Shown: positions 45,553-55,497, counted from the stretch's first letter. The stretch: DNA of 64,000 bases from JAJDAT01 sp964344185 (GCA_964344185.1 CAYFMN010000004.1:1-64000); one strand, 5' to 3'. The notes: generated from the letters alone by a model not told the origin. Program-made: numbers and translations.

Positions 45553-48500
45553 TCAATTCAAATTTACTGAAACAATTTTGGAGACGCCGCGTTCTTCCAT
45601 CGTAACGCCATATAAAATATTAGCAAAAGACATAGTTCGCTGATTATGGGTAATTAGGATGAATTGAGTTTTTCCAGTCAATTCCTGCAACATAGTTTGA
45701 AACCTAACTACATTTGGCTCATCCAATGGAGCGTCCACTTCGTCAAGAAAACAAAACGGAGTGGGTCTTATTTTTAACAGAGCGAATATGAGGGAGAGAG
45801 CTGTCATCGCTTTTTCTCCGCCAGACAGCAAACCTAAGTTTTGCATCTTTTTGCCTTGAGGTTGAGCAAAAATTTCAACTCCAGATTCTAATGGATTACT
45901 TTCGTCGCATAAATTCAAATGGGCTTTCCCGCCTTGGAATAGCCGAGCATATATTTTAGAAAACTGCTCGTTGACCTTCTCAAATGTATCCGTAAATCTT
46001 TCTAAAGTAGTTTGATTTATTTTGTCAATAGCCTGCGACAAAGTCTCCATTGATTCCGTTAAATCTTGCTGCTGCCTATAAAGGAAAGTATAGCGTTCGT
46101 TAGCTTGTTCGTATTCTGAAAGCGCCGCAAGATTGACTTCGCCCATCCTTTCAATCTTGCGCCGTAACTCGCGTAAATGCTCTTCTATTTCAGTTTCATC
46201 GTCGATTTTTTCATTGTAGTTTTCTAAAATTTCTTCCAGAGTTACATTAAAGTCATTATACGCTTGTTCTTGAAAATGCGCTGATTGAATTTTAATTTCA
46301 GATCTCCTCAGTTCATGACGAGATAAAATCTCCGCATTTTCTTGAAACTCTTTAAATAACGACTTAGATTCTCTTTCTGCATTGTCTAGATTGGTTTCTT
46401 TATCGCGGTATATTTCTTCTATTTCAACTAAAGCTTCGCTTGATTCATCTTTCTCACGCGCTTTGACGAGAATTCCCTTTTCTATTTCTTCTATCTCTTC
46501 CTTAAACTTAGCAATTTTTTCTACATTATCTTTGGTGTCTTTTTCTCTTTTTTCAACGCGAGTTTCGTAACTTTCTTTTTGAGCAATCAAACGCTTAATA
46601 TCAGACAAAATAATATCGCGCTTACCTTTCAACGAAGCGATCAAAACCTTCTGGGCATTCAAATCGGAACTGTTTTTTTCAAGTTCTTCTCTAATAGTTT
46701 CTAAATTTGATTTAGCTTGCTCCACTTCTCCTTCTATCTGTTTTTTTCCCAATTCTAATTCGGACAAAGACGACCTCATGGATTCTCTTTCCTTGGTCAA
46801 TTCCTCTAATTCCATCTCTCCAGAAGAACGCTCATAATCTAAAGCAGAAAGTTTACGGTCCAACCTTTCTAATTCTTTTTTAACTTGTTCAAGGTCTTTA
46901 CGCTGCCCTTCTTTCTCAACTTCAATATCATGTAATTGAGGACGAATCTCGGATAATCTAACTTCTAATTCCACTAAGGATTCAGCGACCGCTTCTTTAG
47001 CCCCTTTGGCTGATTCCATCTTAGTCCGCAAAATTTCAATTTCTTCTTTTAACTCTTCTAATTCTCTTTTTTGGGTTAATAATCCTGAAGAGTTTCCCTT
47101 ACCTGCGCCTCCAGAGACAACGCCTTGTGAGTCAAAAATTTCTCCAGCCTGCGTTACTACGACGCCTTGGAAATCAGGTTTTGTATACAACCCTAACGCC
47201 GTTTCCAGGTCTTCAACAAGAACAACATCCCCTAAAAGATGATCGACTATGGATTTGTATTCCGGCGAACATTCAATCATATCTTTTAGCTTACCCCTAA
47301 CAGCGGGATTTCCATTTAAGACTATAGGAGGCTTTTCAAAAGATCGAGGAATTTTAGGAATAAAAGATCCTCTGCCTGATTGGTTGGTCTTTAAATAATT
47401 GATCGCCTGGAGACTATCAGTATAAGAATCAACAATAACGCTTTGCAAACGGTTTCCCAAAACCGCCTCTAAAGCAGGTTCGATTTCCTCTGGAGCTTTC
47501 AATACATCCACCATTATTTCCAATAAACCCGGCAACCTATCTCCATTAGTATTCGACATTAAAACTTTTACGCCTTCGTCAAAACCTTCAAACTTTTGAC
47601 GGAGAGCTTTTAACGAATCGAAATAAGAATTGCGGGCATAATATTTTTCCCGAATCTTTTCATATTCTTCTTCGCGAACTTGTAGCTGGTTTTTACAATT
47701 CTGAATATTTTCTTTAATTTCTTCTTCGCTCGATTTTAAATCTTCCAAAGCTTGACACTTTTCTTCAAATAAAGCCTCGGAGCTTTTCGCCAAAATTTCT
47801 GTTTCTTCCTTTTCCTCTAACGCTTCTTGCCGCTCGCGTGTTAACTTCTCCGCCCGCGCTTCAATATTTTCAATTCTAGTGTCCAAAATAGAACATGCGT
47901 TGTTCTTTTGAGATAATTCAGCATAAATTTCGCGACTTTTATTTTCTTTATTTCTTAATAGATTTTCTTCTTCTCGCAGAGCTTCCTTTTTCCCCTCAGT
48001 TTTTTTAGCCAATTCTTCGCAAGTAACTTCTTGCGAATCTATTTCTTCTGAAACTTTTCCTAATTCAGCGCGTTGAGTAACCGTTCCTGACTCAAGTTCT
48101 TGGATCTCCCTTTTCATTTCAGAGATTTCTCCTTCAGCAGAACTCGAATCTTTTTCTGCCACATCAACCTGAGTTTGCTTTAACTCAATGCTATGCTCAT
48201 CTTTAGAAATTTGATTAGCAAGGCTTTGAACGGTTTCTTTTTTATAATCAATTTGTATTTGTAATTCGCTAATTTCTTCTTTTAACTCTTCGATTTTATT
48301 CTCAATCGTAGAAGACGACGAAGTTAACCGAACCTTTTTATCTTCAATAACCGCTAATTCTTCTTCCAATTTTTCCAATTCTTTTTGAAATTGCCGAATC
48401 TTTTGCGAAAAAAGATTTAAGGAGAAGTTCTTTAGTTCGGTTCGATATCGTTTATAACGTTCTGCTTTATCGGCTTGCCTTCTCAAAGAATCTGTTTGGC

Positions 48501-49113
48501 GGGAAAGTTCTTGGACAATATCAGTTATTCTCAGCAAATTTTGTCTAGATGCATTGAGTTTAAGCTCCGCTTCGTGTTTACGGTGCTTAAATTTTAAAAT
48601 TCCAGCCGCTTCCTCAATTAAGTAACGACGTTGTTCTGGTTTTGCAGAAATAATCTCTTGAACGTGGTTTTGTTCAACAATCGTCATTGATCTCGAACTT
48701 ACGCCCAAATCCAGAAATAAATCTATGATATCTTTTAAACGACAGGGGACCTGATTAATAAAATATTCGCTATCTCCAGACCTATGATAACAACGAGTGA
48801 CCTTAACCTCGGTTCCCGCTAAAGGAACGTTAGCAACTCTCAACCCTGTTGGTATATCTTCTAAAACCAAGGAAATTTCCGCCCGGTTCAACGCTTTTCT
48901 AGAAGCGCTGCCATTAAAAATTAAATCTGTTAACTTTTGTCCTCGGAGAGCCCGGGAGTTTTGCTCTCCAATAACCCAGCGAATTGCGTCGGAGATATTA
49001 CTTTTACCACATCCATTTGGGCCTACAATTGCCGTAAAACCCTGGGTAAAATCTAATTTGGCATTTTCTCCAAAGGATTTAAAGCCAATTAACTCTAAAC
49101 TTTTTAACTTCAT
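45553..49113 (-). CDS. smc: Chromosome partition protein SMC
   Basis: The condensin-type ATPase that organises the chromosome. It has 1186 residues, normal for SMC. The Walker A is GPNGCGKSNISDAIRWVIGEQ near residue 32, with long coiled coils at about 170-500 and 680-1000, and a hinge at about 520-670 (LPGLLEIMVD and ALEAVLGNRLQSVIV). The signature LLSGGEKAMTALSL and Walker B CFLDEVDAPLDEPN lie near the C-terminus. scpA/scpB are not nearby. It is transcribed leftward from a 318-bp region that contains a dyad. Confidence 0.98.
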   Translation of the reverse strand: MKLKSLELIGFKSFGENAKLDFTQGFTAIVGPNGCGKSNISDAIRWVIGEQNSRALRGQKLTDLIFNGSASRKALNRAEISLVLEDIPTGLRVANVPLAGTEVKVTRCYHRSGDSEYFINQVPCRLKDIIDLFLDLGVSSRSMTIVEQNHVQEIISAKPEQRRYLIEEAAGILKFKHRKHEAELKLNASRQNLLRITDIVQELSRQTDSLRRQADKAERYKRYRTELKNFSLNLFSQKIRQFQKELEKLEEELAVIEDKKVRLTSSSSTIENKIEELKEEISELQIQIDYKKETVQSLANQISKDEHSIELKQTQVDVAEKDSSSAEGEISEMKREIQELESGTVTQRAELGKVSEEIDSQEVTCEELAKKTEGKKEALREEENLLRNKENKSREIYAELSQKNNACSILDTRIENIEARAEKLTRERQEALEEKEETEILAKSSEALFEEKCQALEDLKSSEEEIKENIQNCKNQLQVREEEYEKIREKYYARNSYFDSLKALRQKFEGFDEGVKVLMSNTNGDRLPGLLEIMVDVLKAPEEIEPALEAVLGNRLQSVIVDSYTDSLQAINYLKTNQSGRGSFIPKIPRSFEKPPIVLNGNPAVRGKLKDMIECSPEYKSIVDHLLGDVVLVEDLETALGLYTKPDFQGVVVTQAGEIFDSQGVVSGGAGKGNSSGLLTQKRELEELKEEIEILRTKMESAKGAKEAVAESLVELEVRLSEIRPQLHDIEVEKEGQRKDLEQVKKELERLDRKLSALDYERSSGEMELEELTKERESMRSSLSELELGKKQIEGEVEQAKSNLETIREELEKNSSDLNAQKVLIASLKGKRDIILSDIKRLIAQKESYETRVEKREKDTKDNVEKIAKFKEEIEEIEKGILVKAREKDESSEALVEIEEIYRDKETNLDNAERESKSLFKEFQENAEILSRHELRRSEIKIQSAHFQEQAYNDFNVTLEEILENYNEKIDDETEIEEHLRELRRKIERMGEVNLAALSEYEQANERYTFLYRQQQDLTESMETLSQAIDKINQTTLERFTDTFEKVNEQFSKIYARLFQGGKAHLNLCDESNPLESGVEIFAQPQGKKMQNLGLLSGGEKAMTALSLIFALLKIRPTPFCFLDEVDAPLDEPNVVRFQTMLQELTGKTQFILITHNQRTMSFANILYGVTMEERGVSKIVSVNLN

Positions 49114-49431
49114 AGCTTTATTGACAGGTTAGTTTCTCATTTAGTTGGGAAGCGTAATACCGGAACTTTATATTAATCGATTCCGATTGTAAAGTAGATT
49201 ATACCACTGCTAGTGTATTTTTTCTATCATATACACTATATATTGTATCAATTGAATACGCTCTGTTGGAGCCCTTTTTTCAATCATTTCTACCACATAA
49301 AAAAAATTTTTAGTTAAACATTCCACTCTTTAAACTAAGTTCAAGCCAATCGCAAATGACAAACATTTAGATTCAATTTAATATACAATCAGAAATATCT
49401 AAATATCGGAACCTTGGCAGGAGACAAAATA
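49114..49431. promoter_or_regulatory. Divergent intergenic region of smc and the Spx/ArsC-like gene
   Basis: No gene is seen. The notable sequence is a dyad, TAGTGTAT at 49211-49218 and ATACACTA at 49231-49238 (12-nt loop), about 100 bp upstream of smc. This could be an operator, or simply AT-rich symmetry. No clear -35/-10 pair was found for either gene. Confidence 0.35.
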
Positions 49432-49776
49432 ATGATTCATCTTTATCAATACAACAAATGCGGCACTTGTAGAAAAGCTAAAAAGTTTTTGGAAGACCGC
49501 GGAATCAAATATAAAGATACCGATATCACATTAACTCCTCCGCCAAAAAAAGTATTGAAGCTAGCTATTAAAAAATATGGAATCAAAAAAGTATTCAACA
49601 CAAGCGGAGTCGAATATCGGGAAAAGAAAATAAAAGATAAAATTAAAGATATGACTGAAAAAGAAGCCATCGACCTTCTTGCGGAAAACGGTAGATTAGT
49701 TAAAAGACCTATTGCTTATGTAGGAGAAAAAATCACTGTAGGATATAACGAGGAAGAGTTTTCGAATTGGGCTTAA
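49432..49776 (+). CDS. Spx/ArsC-family thioredoxin-fold protein
   Basis: A 114-residue Spx/ArsC-like protein. The redox motif is YNKCGTCRKAKKFL (CX2C), followed by the helix and LTPPPKKVL segment, VFNTSGVEYREKK and the RPIAYVGEK strand. The ATG at 49432 is chosen over an upstream TTG because GGAG sits 8 bases before it. It could be an arsenate-reductase-like or a stress-regulatory protein. Most classical ArsC enzymes have a single catalytic Cys, so this CX2C form may be redox-only. It lies 10 bp before the NUDIX gene. Confidence 0.9.
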   Translation: MIHLYQYNKCGTCRKAKKFLEDRGIKYKDTDITLTPPPKKVLKLAIKKYGIKKVFNTSGVEYREKKIKDKIKDMTEKEAIDLLAENGRLVKRPIAYVGEKITVGYNEEEFSNWA

Positions 49777-49786
49777 TAAACCTCGT

Positions 49787-50332
49787 ATGATCTTACTTGT
49801 TAATCGCATTAAACAAGAGTTTCCCGTTTTTAAAGGGGAACCTCCAACCGATGATATGACGGCGGCGGTGATGGTTGTTCTTTATTTAAAAGAAGGAAAC
49901 CCTCACATTATTTTGATTCGTCGTTCGCGCGACTTGCGTCGGCATCCTGGCGAGATCGGTTTTCCTGGAGGCGTCTTCGAGGAAGAGGACGAAAATCTTC
50001 TTGTAACAGCCCAACGTGAAACATTTGAAGAGATCAACTTGTGGGTAGAAGAGGCTTTAGTTATTGGGCGTTTAGATAAAGTTGAAACTTTAACCGGATT
50101 TGAGATCACTCCCTTTATAGCTCTAATCGACCACGTTCCAATTTATGAACCTAACTTTGACGAGGTAGAGCACGTTTTTGATATCCCTTTATTTCCGCTA
50201 CTCACAACACAACATCCGGACACCGGCTTCAAAAATTCAATGAAAATGATTGCTTTCTGGCATAAAGAAAATAGAATTTGGGGAGCCACCGCCAAAATTC
50301 TCCGTCAATTAGCGCGCCTAAAAGGCTTTTAA
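49787..50332 (+). CDS. NUDIX hydrolase, CoA-pyrophosphatase type
   Basis: A 181-residue NUDIX protein of the CoA-pyrophosphatase (NudL) type, which cleaves CoA to phosphopantetheine and adenosine 3',5'-bisphosphate. The NUDIX box runs from GGVFEEEDENLL through AQRETFEEIN, with the preceding RRSRDLRRHPGEIGFPGG, the marker of this subgroup. The final glycine of the box is Asn here. It follows the Spx/ArsC-like gene closely and may share its transcript. Confidence 0.92.
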   Translation: MILLVNRIKQEFPVFKGEPPTDDMTAAVMVVLYLKEGNPHIILIRRSRDLRRHPGEIGFPGGVFEEEDENLLVTAQRETFEEINLWVEEALVIGRLDKVETLTGFEITPFIALIDHVPIYEPNFDEVEHVFDIPLFPLLTTQHPDTGFKNSMKMIAFWHKENRIWGATAKILRQLARLKGF

Positions 50333-50365
50333 AAAAAATAACCCTGGTTGCAATAATAAATCTAA

Positions 50366-51321
50366 ATGAAAAAAATTAATTTATTATTTCTCGCTCCAAA
50401 TTGGCGAGTGAGCCTTCTACGCGCCTTCCAAGAGGCTTTAAGCTCATTTCCGCTTGGCAATACCATCGCCGGGGCAGATAGCGACAATTATTCTCCAGCT
50501 TTAAAAGCGCTAGACGTCAAGCTAACTATCCCCAGGTTCGACGATCCTGATTGCCTTGAAAGCCTTTTGAGCTTTTGTCGAGAAAAATCAATAAACGCTA
50601 TTATCCCATTAACAAATCGAGCAGTTGAATATCTAGATCAAAATAGAAAAAACTTTACCGATCTAAGCGTTCGTCTCTATATAAACGATTCAGAAATAAT
50701 TTCTATTTGCCACGACNNNNNNNNNNCGACAAAGAAAAACTTTCAAATTTTCTTATAGAAAAGGGGATTCCTACTCCCGATCCATTTGTACCTTCATCTC
50801 CTAATTTCCCTCTAATATCAAAACCCAGAAAAGGGGAAGGCGGCGGTTGCGTTATAATCAACGATCAAACAGATCTTGATTACTACAGTTCTAAACTTTC
50901 AGATCAAGTTCTTCAACGCTTTGTCAAAGGAGACGAATACACAATAGATTGGTTTTCAGATAAAAATGGACTTCCTTTAGTTATCGCTCCTCGAAAAAGA
51001 ATTGAAACCAGAGCGGGAGAAGTTACTCTCAGCCAAATCGACATGGATGAAAAAATAATCGAACAAGCAAAAAAGGCGGCTAAACTTTTAGGACTTAAAG
51101 GACCTTGCAATATACAGGGCTTTAAAGAAGCATCGGGTCGATTTTTATTTACAGATATCAACTTAAGGTTTGGAAGCGGTTCGATTCATTCAATTACGAA
51201 AGGAGCCAGTATTCCCAACCTAATCTTTAAAGAAATTGCAGGAGAAAAACTAGAGTTCAATCAAAATTCAATTAAAAATGGATCTATTATGTCTAGATAT
51301 AACGACGGTTTTTTCTTCTAG
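50366..51321 (+). CDS. ATP-grasp protein, interrupted by an assembly gap
   Basis: A carbamoyl-phosphate-synthase-like ATP-grasp protein split by ten N at 50717-50726. The N-terminal part (LSFCREKSINAIIPLTNRAV) and the C-terminal ATP-grasp part (DKEKLSNFLIEKGIPTPDPF, PLISKPRKGEGGGCVII, LQRFVKGDEYTIDWF and DINLRFGSGS) are in different frames. They would rejoin if the true gap were 2 modulo 3. The break is therefore probably an assembly artefact and not a pseudogene. Such proteins ligate amino acids or sugars; the substrate is unknown. It converges on the next gene with a 4-bp overlap. Confidence 0.8.
50717..50726. other. Assembly gap (10 N)
   Basis: A run of ten N inside the ATP-grasp gene. 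The placeholder length shifts the reading frame, and the family pattern predicts only a few missing bases. Confidence 0.95.
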
Positions 51322-52040
51322 GATTCTTGCGAAGGATTGAGATGATCTTCAAATAAATATCTTAATTCTTCCACCCCATTTTCGAGAGTAAAACCCGTAA
51401 TCTTCGCAAAACCATCAAGGATCAATAAACTATTAATATTAGCGTCACCTGAAGACATATTTTTTATCCTACCAGCCAGACCAAGATTAACTATACTAAC
51501 TTGCTCCAACTCATCAGCCAGTTCTTGCCAATCAATTTTTGGCAAAACATTCTGATTTTTACTTTTTAAATATTTTTTTAGCAAAAAAACAGACGCGGAT
51601 CGAAACGTTGTTTCCTCGGCTGAAGCAAAAGGAAGATGGTATCTAACCATTGGTCTTAGCGTTGATAAAACTGGACAACCACTGGTAACGTTTACTATTC
51701 CAATCATGCTTGAAATTCCCGACTGTAAGCTTGTTTCCTTGTAATAAACCCGCTCGGGAACCTTTGCGATAACTTTTACTTCTTCAAAAGAAAAACTTGC
51801 TTTAAAGCTATCCAATATATAATAGTATTCTTTTGCAACAGGGCAAAACGGACTATCTTCTGATTTCAAAGTACAATTAGAACATTTATGATTGTCGAGC
51901 CGAGTCCACTCAGGAAGCTTGCTAGTATCAACCTTTGATTTTAAAGCTAAACTCTCTTTATCTAGCTGAAAGAGAAAATCCCTAGTAGAATTGTCAGGAA
52001 ATCGAAACTGATATCGTATTTCGAAATCATCAGAGGACAT
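51318..52040 (-). CDS. Protein of unknown function with cysteine cluster
   Basis: A 240-residue soluble protein that I do not recognise. It begins with beta-rich sequence (EIRYQFRFPDNSTRDFLFQLDK) and contains a possible metal/Fe-S site in the block HKCSNCTLKSEDSPFCPVAKEYY (about 52-75, Cys-x2-Cys then Cys-Pro), with another Cys-Pro at SGCPVLS. The rest is helical. It has an ATG start but no clear ribosome site. It converges on the ATP-grasp gene, with overlapping stop codons. Confidence 0.6.
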   Translation of the reverse strand: MSSDDFEIRYQFRFPDNSTRDFLFQLDKESLALKSKVDTSKLPEWTRLDNHKCSNCTLKSEDSPFCPVAKEYYYILDSFKASFSFEEVKVIAKVPERVYYKETSLQSGISSMIGIVNVTSGCPVLSTLRPMVRYHLPFASAEETTFRSASVFLLKKYLKSKNQNVLPKIDWQELADELEQVSIVNLGLAGRIKNMSSGDANINSLLILDGFAKITGFTLENGVEELRYLFEDHLNPSQES

Positions 52041-52255
52041 GAAGCGGCTTTCTCTTTATCAATCGGATAGCTTTTCCCAATAGCGCACTCAATCAGAATC
52101 GGCGGGACACAAATAAGCGGCTAAGAAAAAAGGAATCAAAGTTGAATTAAACACCCGTAAACTAAAGAAAAATCGTTTTTAGGGCTTAGGCTTTATCTAT
52201 ATTATCAGAGTTTTAGGATCAAAAAAACAAACAAAATTTAAGGCAATAACTCAAA

Positions 52256-52975
52256 TTGACGCAAGCTAAAGAAAGATTAATATTCGCTCTTGATGTACCT
52301 AATATAAATGAGGCTGTGCGGTTAACCAAGATTTTAGACGGTCAAGTTGGTTGTTTCAAAATAGGCTTAGAATTATTTGTGGCCGAAGGCCCTTCTGTCA
52401 TTCAAGCAGTTACAGAAAATAGTTCAGCGGGAATTTTCTTAGATTTAAAGTTACATGACATTCCCGCTACTGTATCGGGAGCTTTAAGGTCGGCTTCTAA
52501 GTATCCTGTTCGCTTTGTAACAGTGCATTGCGATCACCCTAATTTGTTGCAAAACAAAGAACCTTTTCGAGAAGGCATGAATATTTTAGGAATCACCATT
52601 TTGACAAGCACATCGCCAGACCACCTGTCACTCCTGGGTTTTTCTCAAAACACCAGTCTTCCACAGCTGGCCATTGAAAGAGCTGAAATAGCGCAAAGAG
52701 CGGGATGTTCTGGAGCTGTTTGTTCCGCTCAAGAAGTTGGGAAAATTCGCCAGGCGTGCGGTCCCAAATTTCTATTAATTGTTCCAGGGATAAGACCTCA
52801 ATGGCAAGGGATGTCCACAGACGACCAATCGCGTGTTTCCACTCCCGAACAAGCTATAAAAGATGGAGCTGATTACATTGTCGTTGGAAGGCCGATCCGT
52901 AACGCTAAAAACCCAGTAGAAGCCGCCCAAAAAATTGTTAAAGAAATCGAACAAGGGTTAGCCCAAAGAAACTAA
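52256..52975 (+). CDS. pyrF: Orotidine 5'-phosphate decarboxylase (TTG start)
   Basis: Final step of UMP synthesis. The 239-residue barrel starts LIFALDVPNINEAVRLTKIL and has the catalytic charge network FLDLKLHDIPATV, then LLIVPGIRP and GADYIVVGRPI. The reading frame opens with TTG at 52256, and AAGG lies about 12 bases ahead; no ATG is available at the family start. It stands alone, with the repeat copy C after its stop. Confidence 0.97.
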   Translation: MTQAKERLIFALDVPNINEAVRLTKILDGQVGCFKIGLELFVAEGPSVIQAVTENSSAGIFLDLKLHDIPATVSGALRSASKYPVRFVTVHCDHPNLLQNKEPFREGMNILGITILTSTSPDHLSLLGFSQNTSLPQLAIERAEIAQRAGCSGAVCSAQEVGKIRQACGPKFLLIVPGIRPQWQGMSTDDQSRVSTPEQAIKDGADYIVVGRPIRNAKNPVEAAQKIVKEIEQGLAQRN

Positions 52976-52986
52976 AAGTTAATTAA

Positions 52987-53062
52987 GAGGACCTCTAATA
53001 ATTGGCATTTTTACCAGTTCGCTATCGCATGGCCCTTGTGATTTTAAGGACCAAGCTCCTGA
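52987..53062 (+). repeat. Dispersed intergenic repeat, copy C
   Basis: Shares the left end GAGGACCTCTAATAATTG with copy B, then TTTTTACC-GTTCGCTATCGC, CCCTTG-TTTTAAGGACCA and GCTCCTG. The right end after GCTCCTG diverges. It lies just after pyrF in a region without a gene. Confidence 0.65.
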
Positions 53063-53207
53063 TTACGCCTTCTATTAATAGCGGTAATTTAACAAATTTG
53101 ATATGATAATCTTGTTTAATAAAATCTCCTTGTTTCTACAACTCCTTTTAAGAACCAACTAAATTCTTCAATAATCAAATTAAAATCAAAAAACTTAAGC
53201 AATTAAA

Positions 53208-53666
53208 ATGGCTTTTAATTTAATTTACCTTCTATCCCTGGTCGTTTGGATTGGTTCTATAGTCTTTTTTTCATTCTTTGCGGCCCCAGCAATATTTAAA
53301 ACTCTGGAACGCGAAAAAGCTGGAGAAGTTGTGGGAGTAATTTTTCCAAGATATTACTTAATTGGTTATATTTCAGGCGCTATTGCCTTGACCATTTTAT
53401 TGATCAATTCTCAGTCCTTTACCGACGCTAAAATCATCCTAATTTTTATTATGTTATGCTGTTCTGCCTTTGCCGGCCAAATAGTCGGTCCCAAGGCAAG
53501 AGGTTTAAAACCTCTGATTAAAAATGAAGAAAACCAAGATAAATTAAACGAACTTAAGTCTCAGTTTGATCGACTACACTCATTATCCGTCAAGTTAAAT
53601 GGAACAGTCCTCATTCTCGGTCTAATATTATTAGGCTACACCTCTAAAGGATTATCTTTAAGTTAA
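53208..53666 (+). CDS. DUF4149-type four-helix membrane protein
   Basis: A 152-residue inner-membrane protein with four hydrophobic helices (about 3-27, 48-66, 74-95 and 130-146). The N-terminal VVWIGSIVFFSFFAAPAIFKTL and VIFPRYYLIGYISG are typical of the DUF4149 family, as is the late FDRLHSLSVKLNG. The family has no known function. It lies 16 bp before the carbamoyltransferase gene and may be co-transcribed. Confidence 0.82.
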   Translation: MAFNLIYLLSLVVWIGSIVFFSFFAAPAIFKTLEREKAGEVVGVIFPRYYLIGYISGAIALTILLINSQSFTDAKIILIFIMLCCSAFAGQIVGPKARGLKPLIKNEENQDKLNELKSQFDRLHSLSVKLNGTVLILGLILLGYTSKGLSLS

Positions 53667-53682
53667 TTTTAAAGCGATCATT

Positions 53683-55497
53683 ATGAACATTTTAGGAATT
53701 TCAGCTTTTTACCACGATTCAGCGGCCTGTCTAGTCCAGGATGGAGAAATAACAGCCGCCGCGCAAGAAGAACGATTTACTCGCAAAAAACACGACGCTT
53801 CTTTTCCCCATAAAGCGGTCGAATATTGTCTCCAAGAAGCCGGTATTGGCGTGGAAGATTTAGATTATGTCGGTTTCTATGATAAACCTTTTATAAAGTT
53901 CGAAAGAATTTTAGAAACCTATCTAAGCGTCGCTCCCTTTGGATTAAAGTCATGCCTTAAAGCTGTTCCCCTGTGGTTAAAAGAAAAACTTTGGACTCGT
54001 CAAAATGTTCGAAATAATTTGAATTATTCAGGTCCCGTTTTGTTCGCCGAACATCACGAATCCCACGCGGCAAGCGCATTCTTCCCGTCTCCTTTTGAAG
54101 AAGCTGCCGTATTGACTATGGACGGCGTTGGAGAATGGGCCACAAGCAGCATTAGCGTCGGTAAAGGAAATAAAATTGAACTTATAAAAGAATTGCAATT
54201 TCCCCATTCCCTTGGATTACTTTATTCGGCGTTTACCTATTACTTAGGTTTTAAAGTCAATAGCGGAGAATACAAAGTAATGGGGTTGGCTCCTTATGGA
54301 ACCCCTAAATACGTCGACCTCATAAGAGAAAGCTTGATAGATCTAAAAGACGACGGTTCTTTCCGAATGGATATGTCATATTTTAATTATCTCGCCGGCC
54401 TCACAATGACCAACCAAAAATTTGACAAACTATTTGGAGGACCGGCCCGCAAAGGAGAATCTAGATTAACGCAAAGGGAAATGGATATCGCAGCGTCGTT
54501 ACAAGTAATCACTGAAGAAATCATGATAAAAATGTCGCGCTATGTCCGTAAACTCACAGGAATGAAAAATCTTTGCCTTGCGGGCGGGGTGGCGCTTAAC
54601 TGCGTGGGTAATGGGAAAATACTTCGGGAAAAGGTTTTCGACGATATTTGGATTCAACCTGCCGCAGGCGACGCTGGGGGAGCTTTGGGTATAGCTCTTT
54701 ATATCTGGCACCAAGCTTTGAATAGTTCACGAAAAGTAAATGGCAGCGATTCAATGAAAGGTTCATATTTAGGTCCCAAGTTTGATACTGAAACAATTCG
54801 AACCTATTTGCAAAAAAATGAAATTCCTTTTAGAGAATACGGGGACAATGAATTAGTAGAAACAGTCGCGAAATATTTAAAAGATGAAAAGGTAATTGGT
54901 TGGTTTCAAGGACGAATGGAATTTGGACCAAGGGCTCTTGGCGGCAGGAGCGTCATTGGAGACGCAAGAAGTAAAAAAATGCAATCTGTAATGAATTTAA
55001 AAATCAAATATCGAGAATCATTTCGCCCTTTTGCGCCATCTGTTTTGCGAGAAAAAGTAAGCGAATGGTTCGAGATGGATACGTCCAGCCCCTATATGTT
55101 GCTAGTCGCGCCAGTGAAGGAATCTCGAAAAATTGAAATGACGGAAGAACAAAAAGAGCTATTTGGAATTGATTTGTTAAATATTCCTCGCTCTGATATT
55201 CCAGCCGTAACTCATGTAGATTATACGGCCCGTATTCAAACTCTTGAAAAAACCACCCACCCTCGTTACCACGCCCTTTTAGAAAGTTTTGAAAAGCAAA
55301 CTGGATGCCCCATTATCGTCAACACTTCTTTTAACGTGCGGGGCGAACCCATTGTTTGCACTCCAGAGGATGCTTTTCGCTGTTTTATGCGAACGGAAAT
55401 GGATTATCTAGTTTTGGGAAATTGCATTCTCGACAAGCGAGATCAAAAACCTCTCGAAAACGATTCGGACTGGAAAAACGAATTTGAACTGGATTGA
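53683..55497 (+). CDS. NodU/CmcH-family carbamoyltransferase
   Basis: A 604-residue O-carbamoyltransferase. The N-terminal Kae1/ASKHA-like domain (1-350) starts GISAFYHDSAACLVQDG and has the metal-binding histidines in EHHESHAASAFFPS, TMDGVGEWAT and LAGGVALNCVGNGK. The C-terminal domain (about 380-590) has FGPRALGGRSVIGDARS and NTSFNVRGEPIVCTPEDA. These enzymes use carbamoyl phosphate to decorate sugars or antibiotics. With the sugar genes in the window, a glycan target is likely but unproven. Confidence 0.94.
   Translation: MNILGISAFYHDSAACLVQDGEITAAAQEERFTRKKHDASFPHKAVEYCLQEAGIGVEDLDYVGFYDKPFIKFERILETYLSVAPFGLKSCLKAVPLWLKEKLWTRQNVRNNLNYSGPVLFAEHHESHAASAFFPSPFEEAAVLTMDGVGEWATSSISVGKGNKIELIKELQFPHSLGLLYSAFTYYLGFKVNSGEYKVMGLAPYGTPKYVDLIRESLIDLKDDGSFRMDMSYFNYLAGLTMTNQKFDKLFGGPARKGESRLTQREMDIAASLQVITEEIMIKMSRYVRKLTGMKNLCLAGGVALNCVGNGKILREKVFDDIWIQPAAGDAGGALGIALYIWHQALNSSRKVNGSDSMKGSYLGPKFDTETIRTYLQKNEIPFREYGDNELVETVAKYLKDEKVIGWFQGRMEFGPRALGGRSVIGDARSKKMQSVMNLKIKYRESFRPFAPSVLREKVSEWFEMDTSSPYMLLVAPVKESRKIEMTEEQKELFGIDLLNIPRSDIPAVTHVDYTARIQTLEKTTHPRYHALLESFEKQTGCPIIVNTSFNVRGEPIVCTPEDAFRCFMRTEMDYLVLGNCILDKRDQKPLENDSDWKNEFELD

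Noticed and set aside
46382..46570. Short plus-strand ORFs inside smc
   Set aside because: They are antisense shadows of the SMC coiled-coil coding sequence, with no ribosome site and Ser-biased composition.
49414..49431. Upstream TTG start for the Spx/ArsC-like protein
   Set aside because: The GGAG site is placed for the ATG at 49432, and the family N-terminus begins there.
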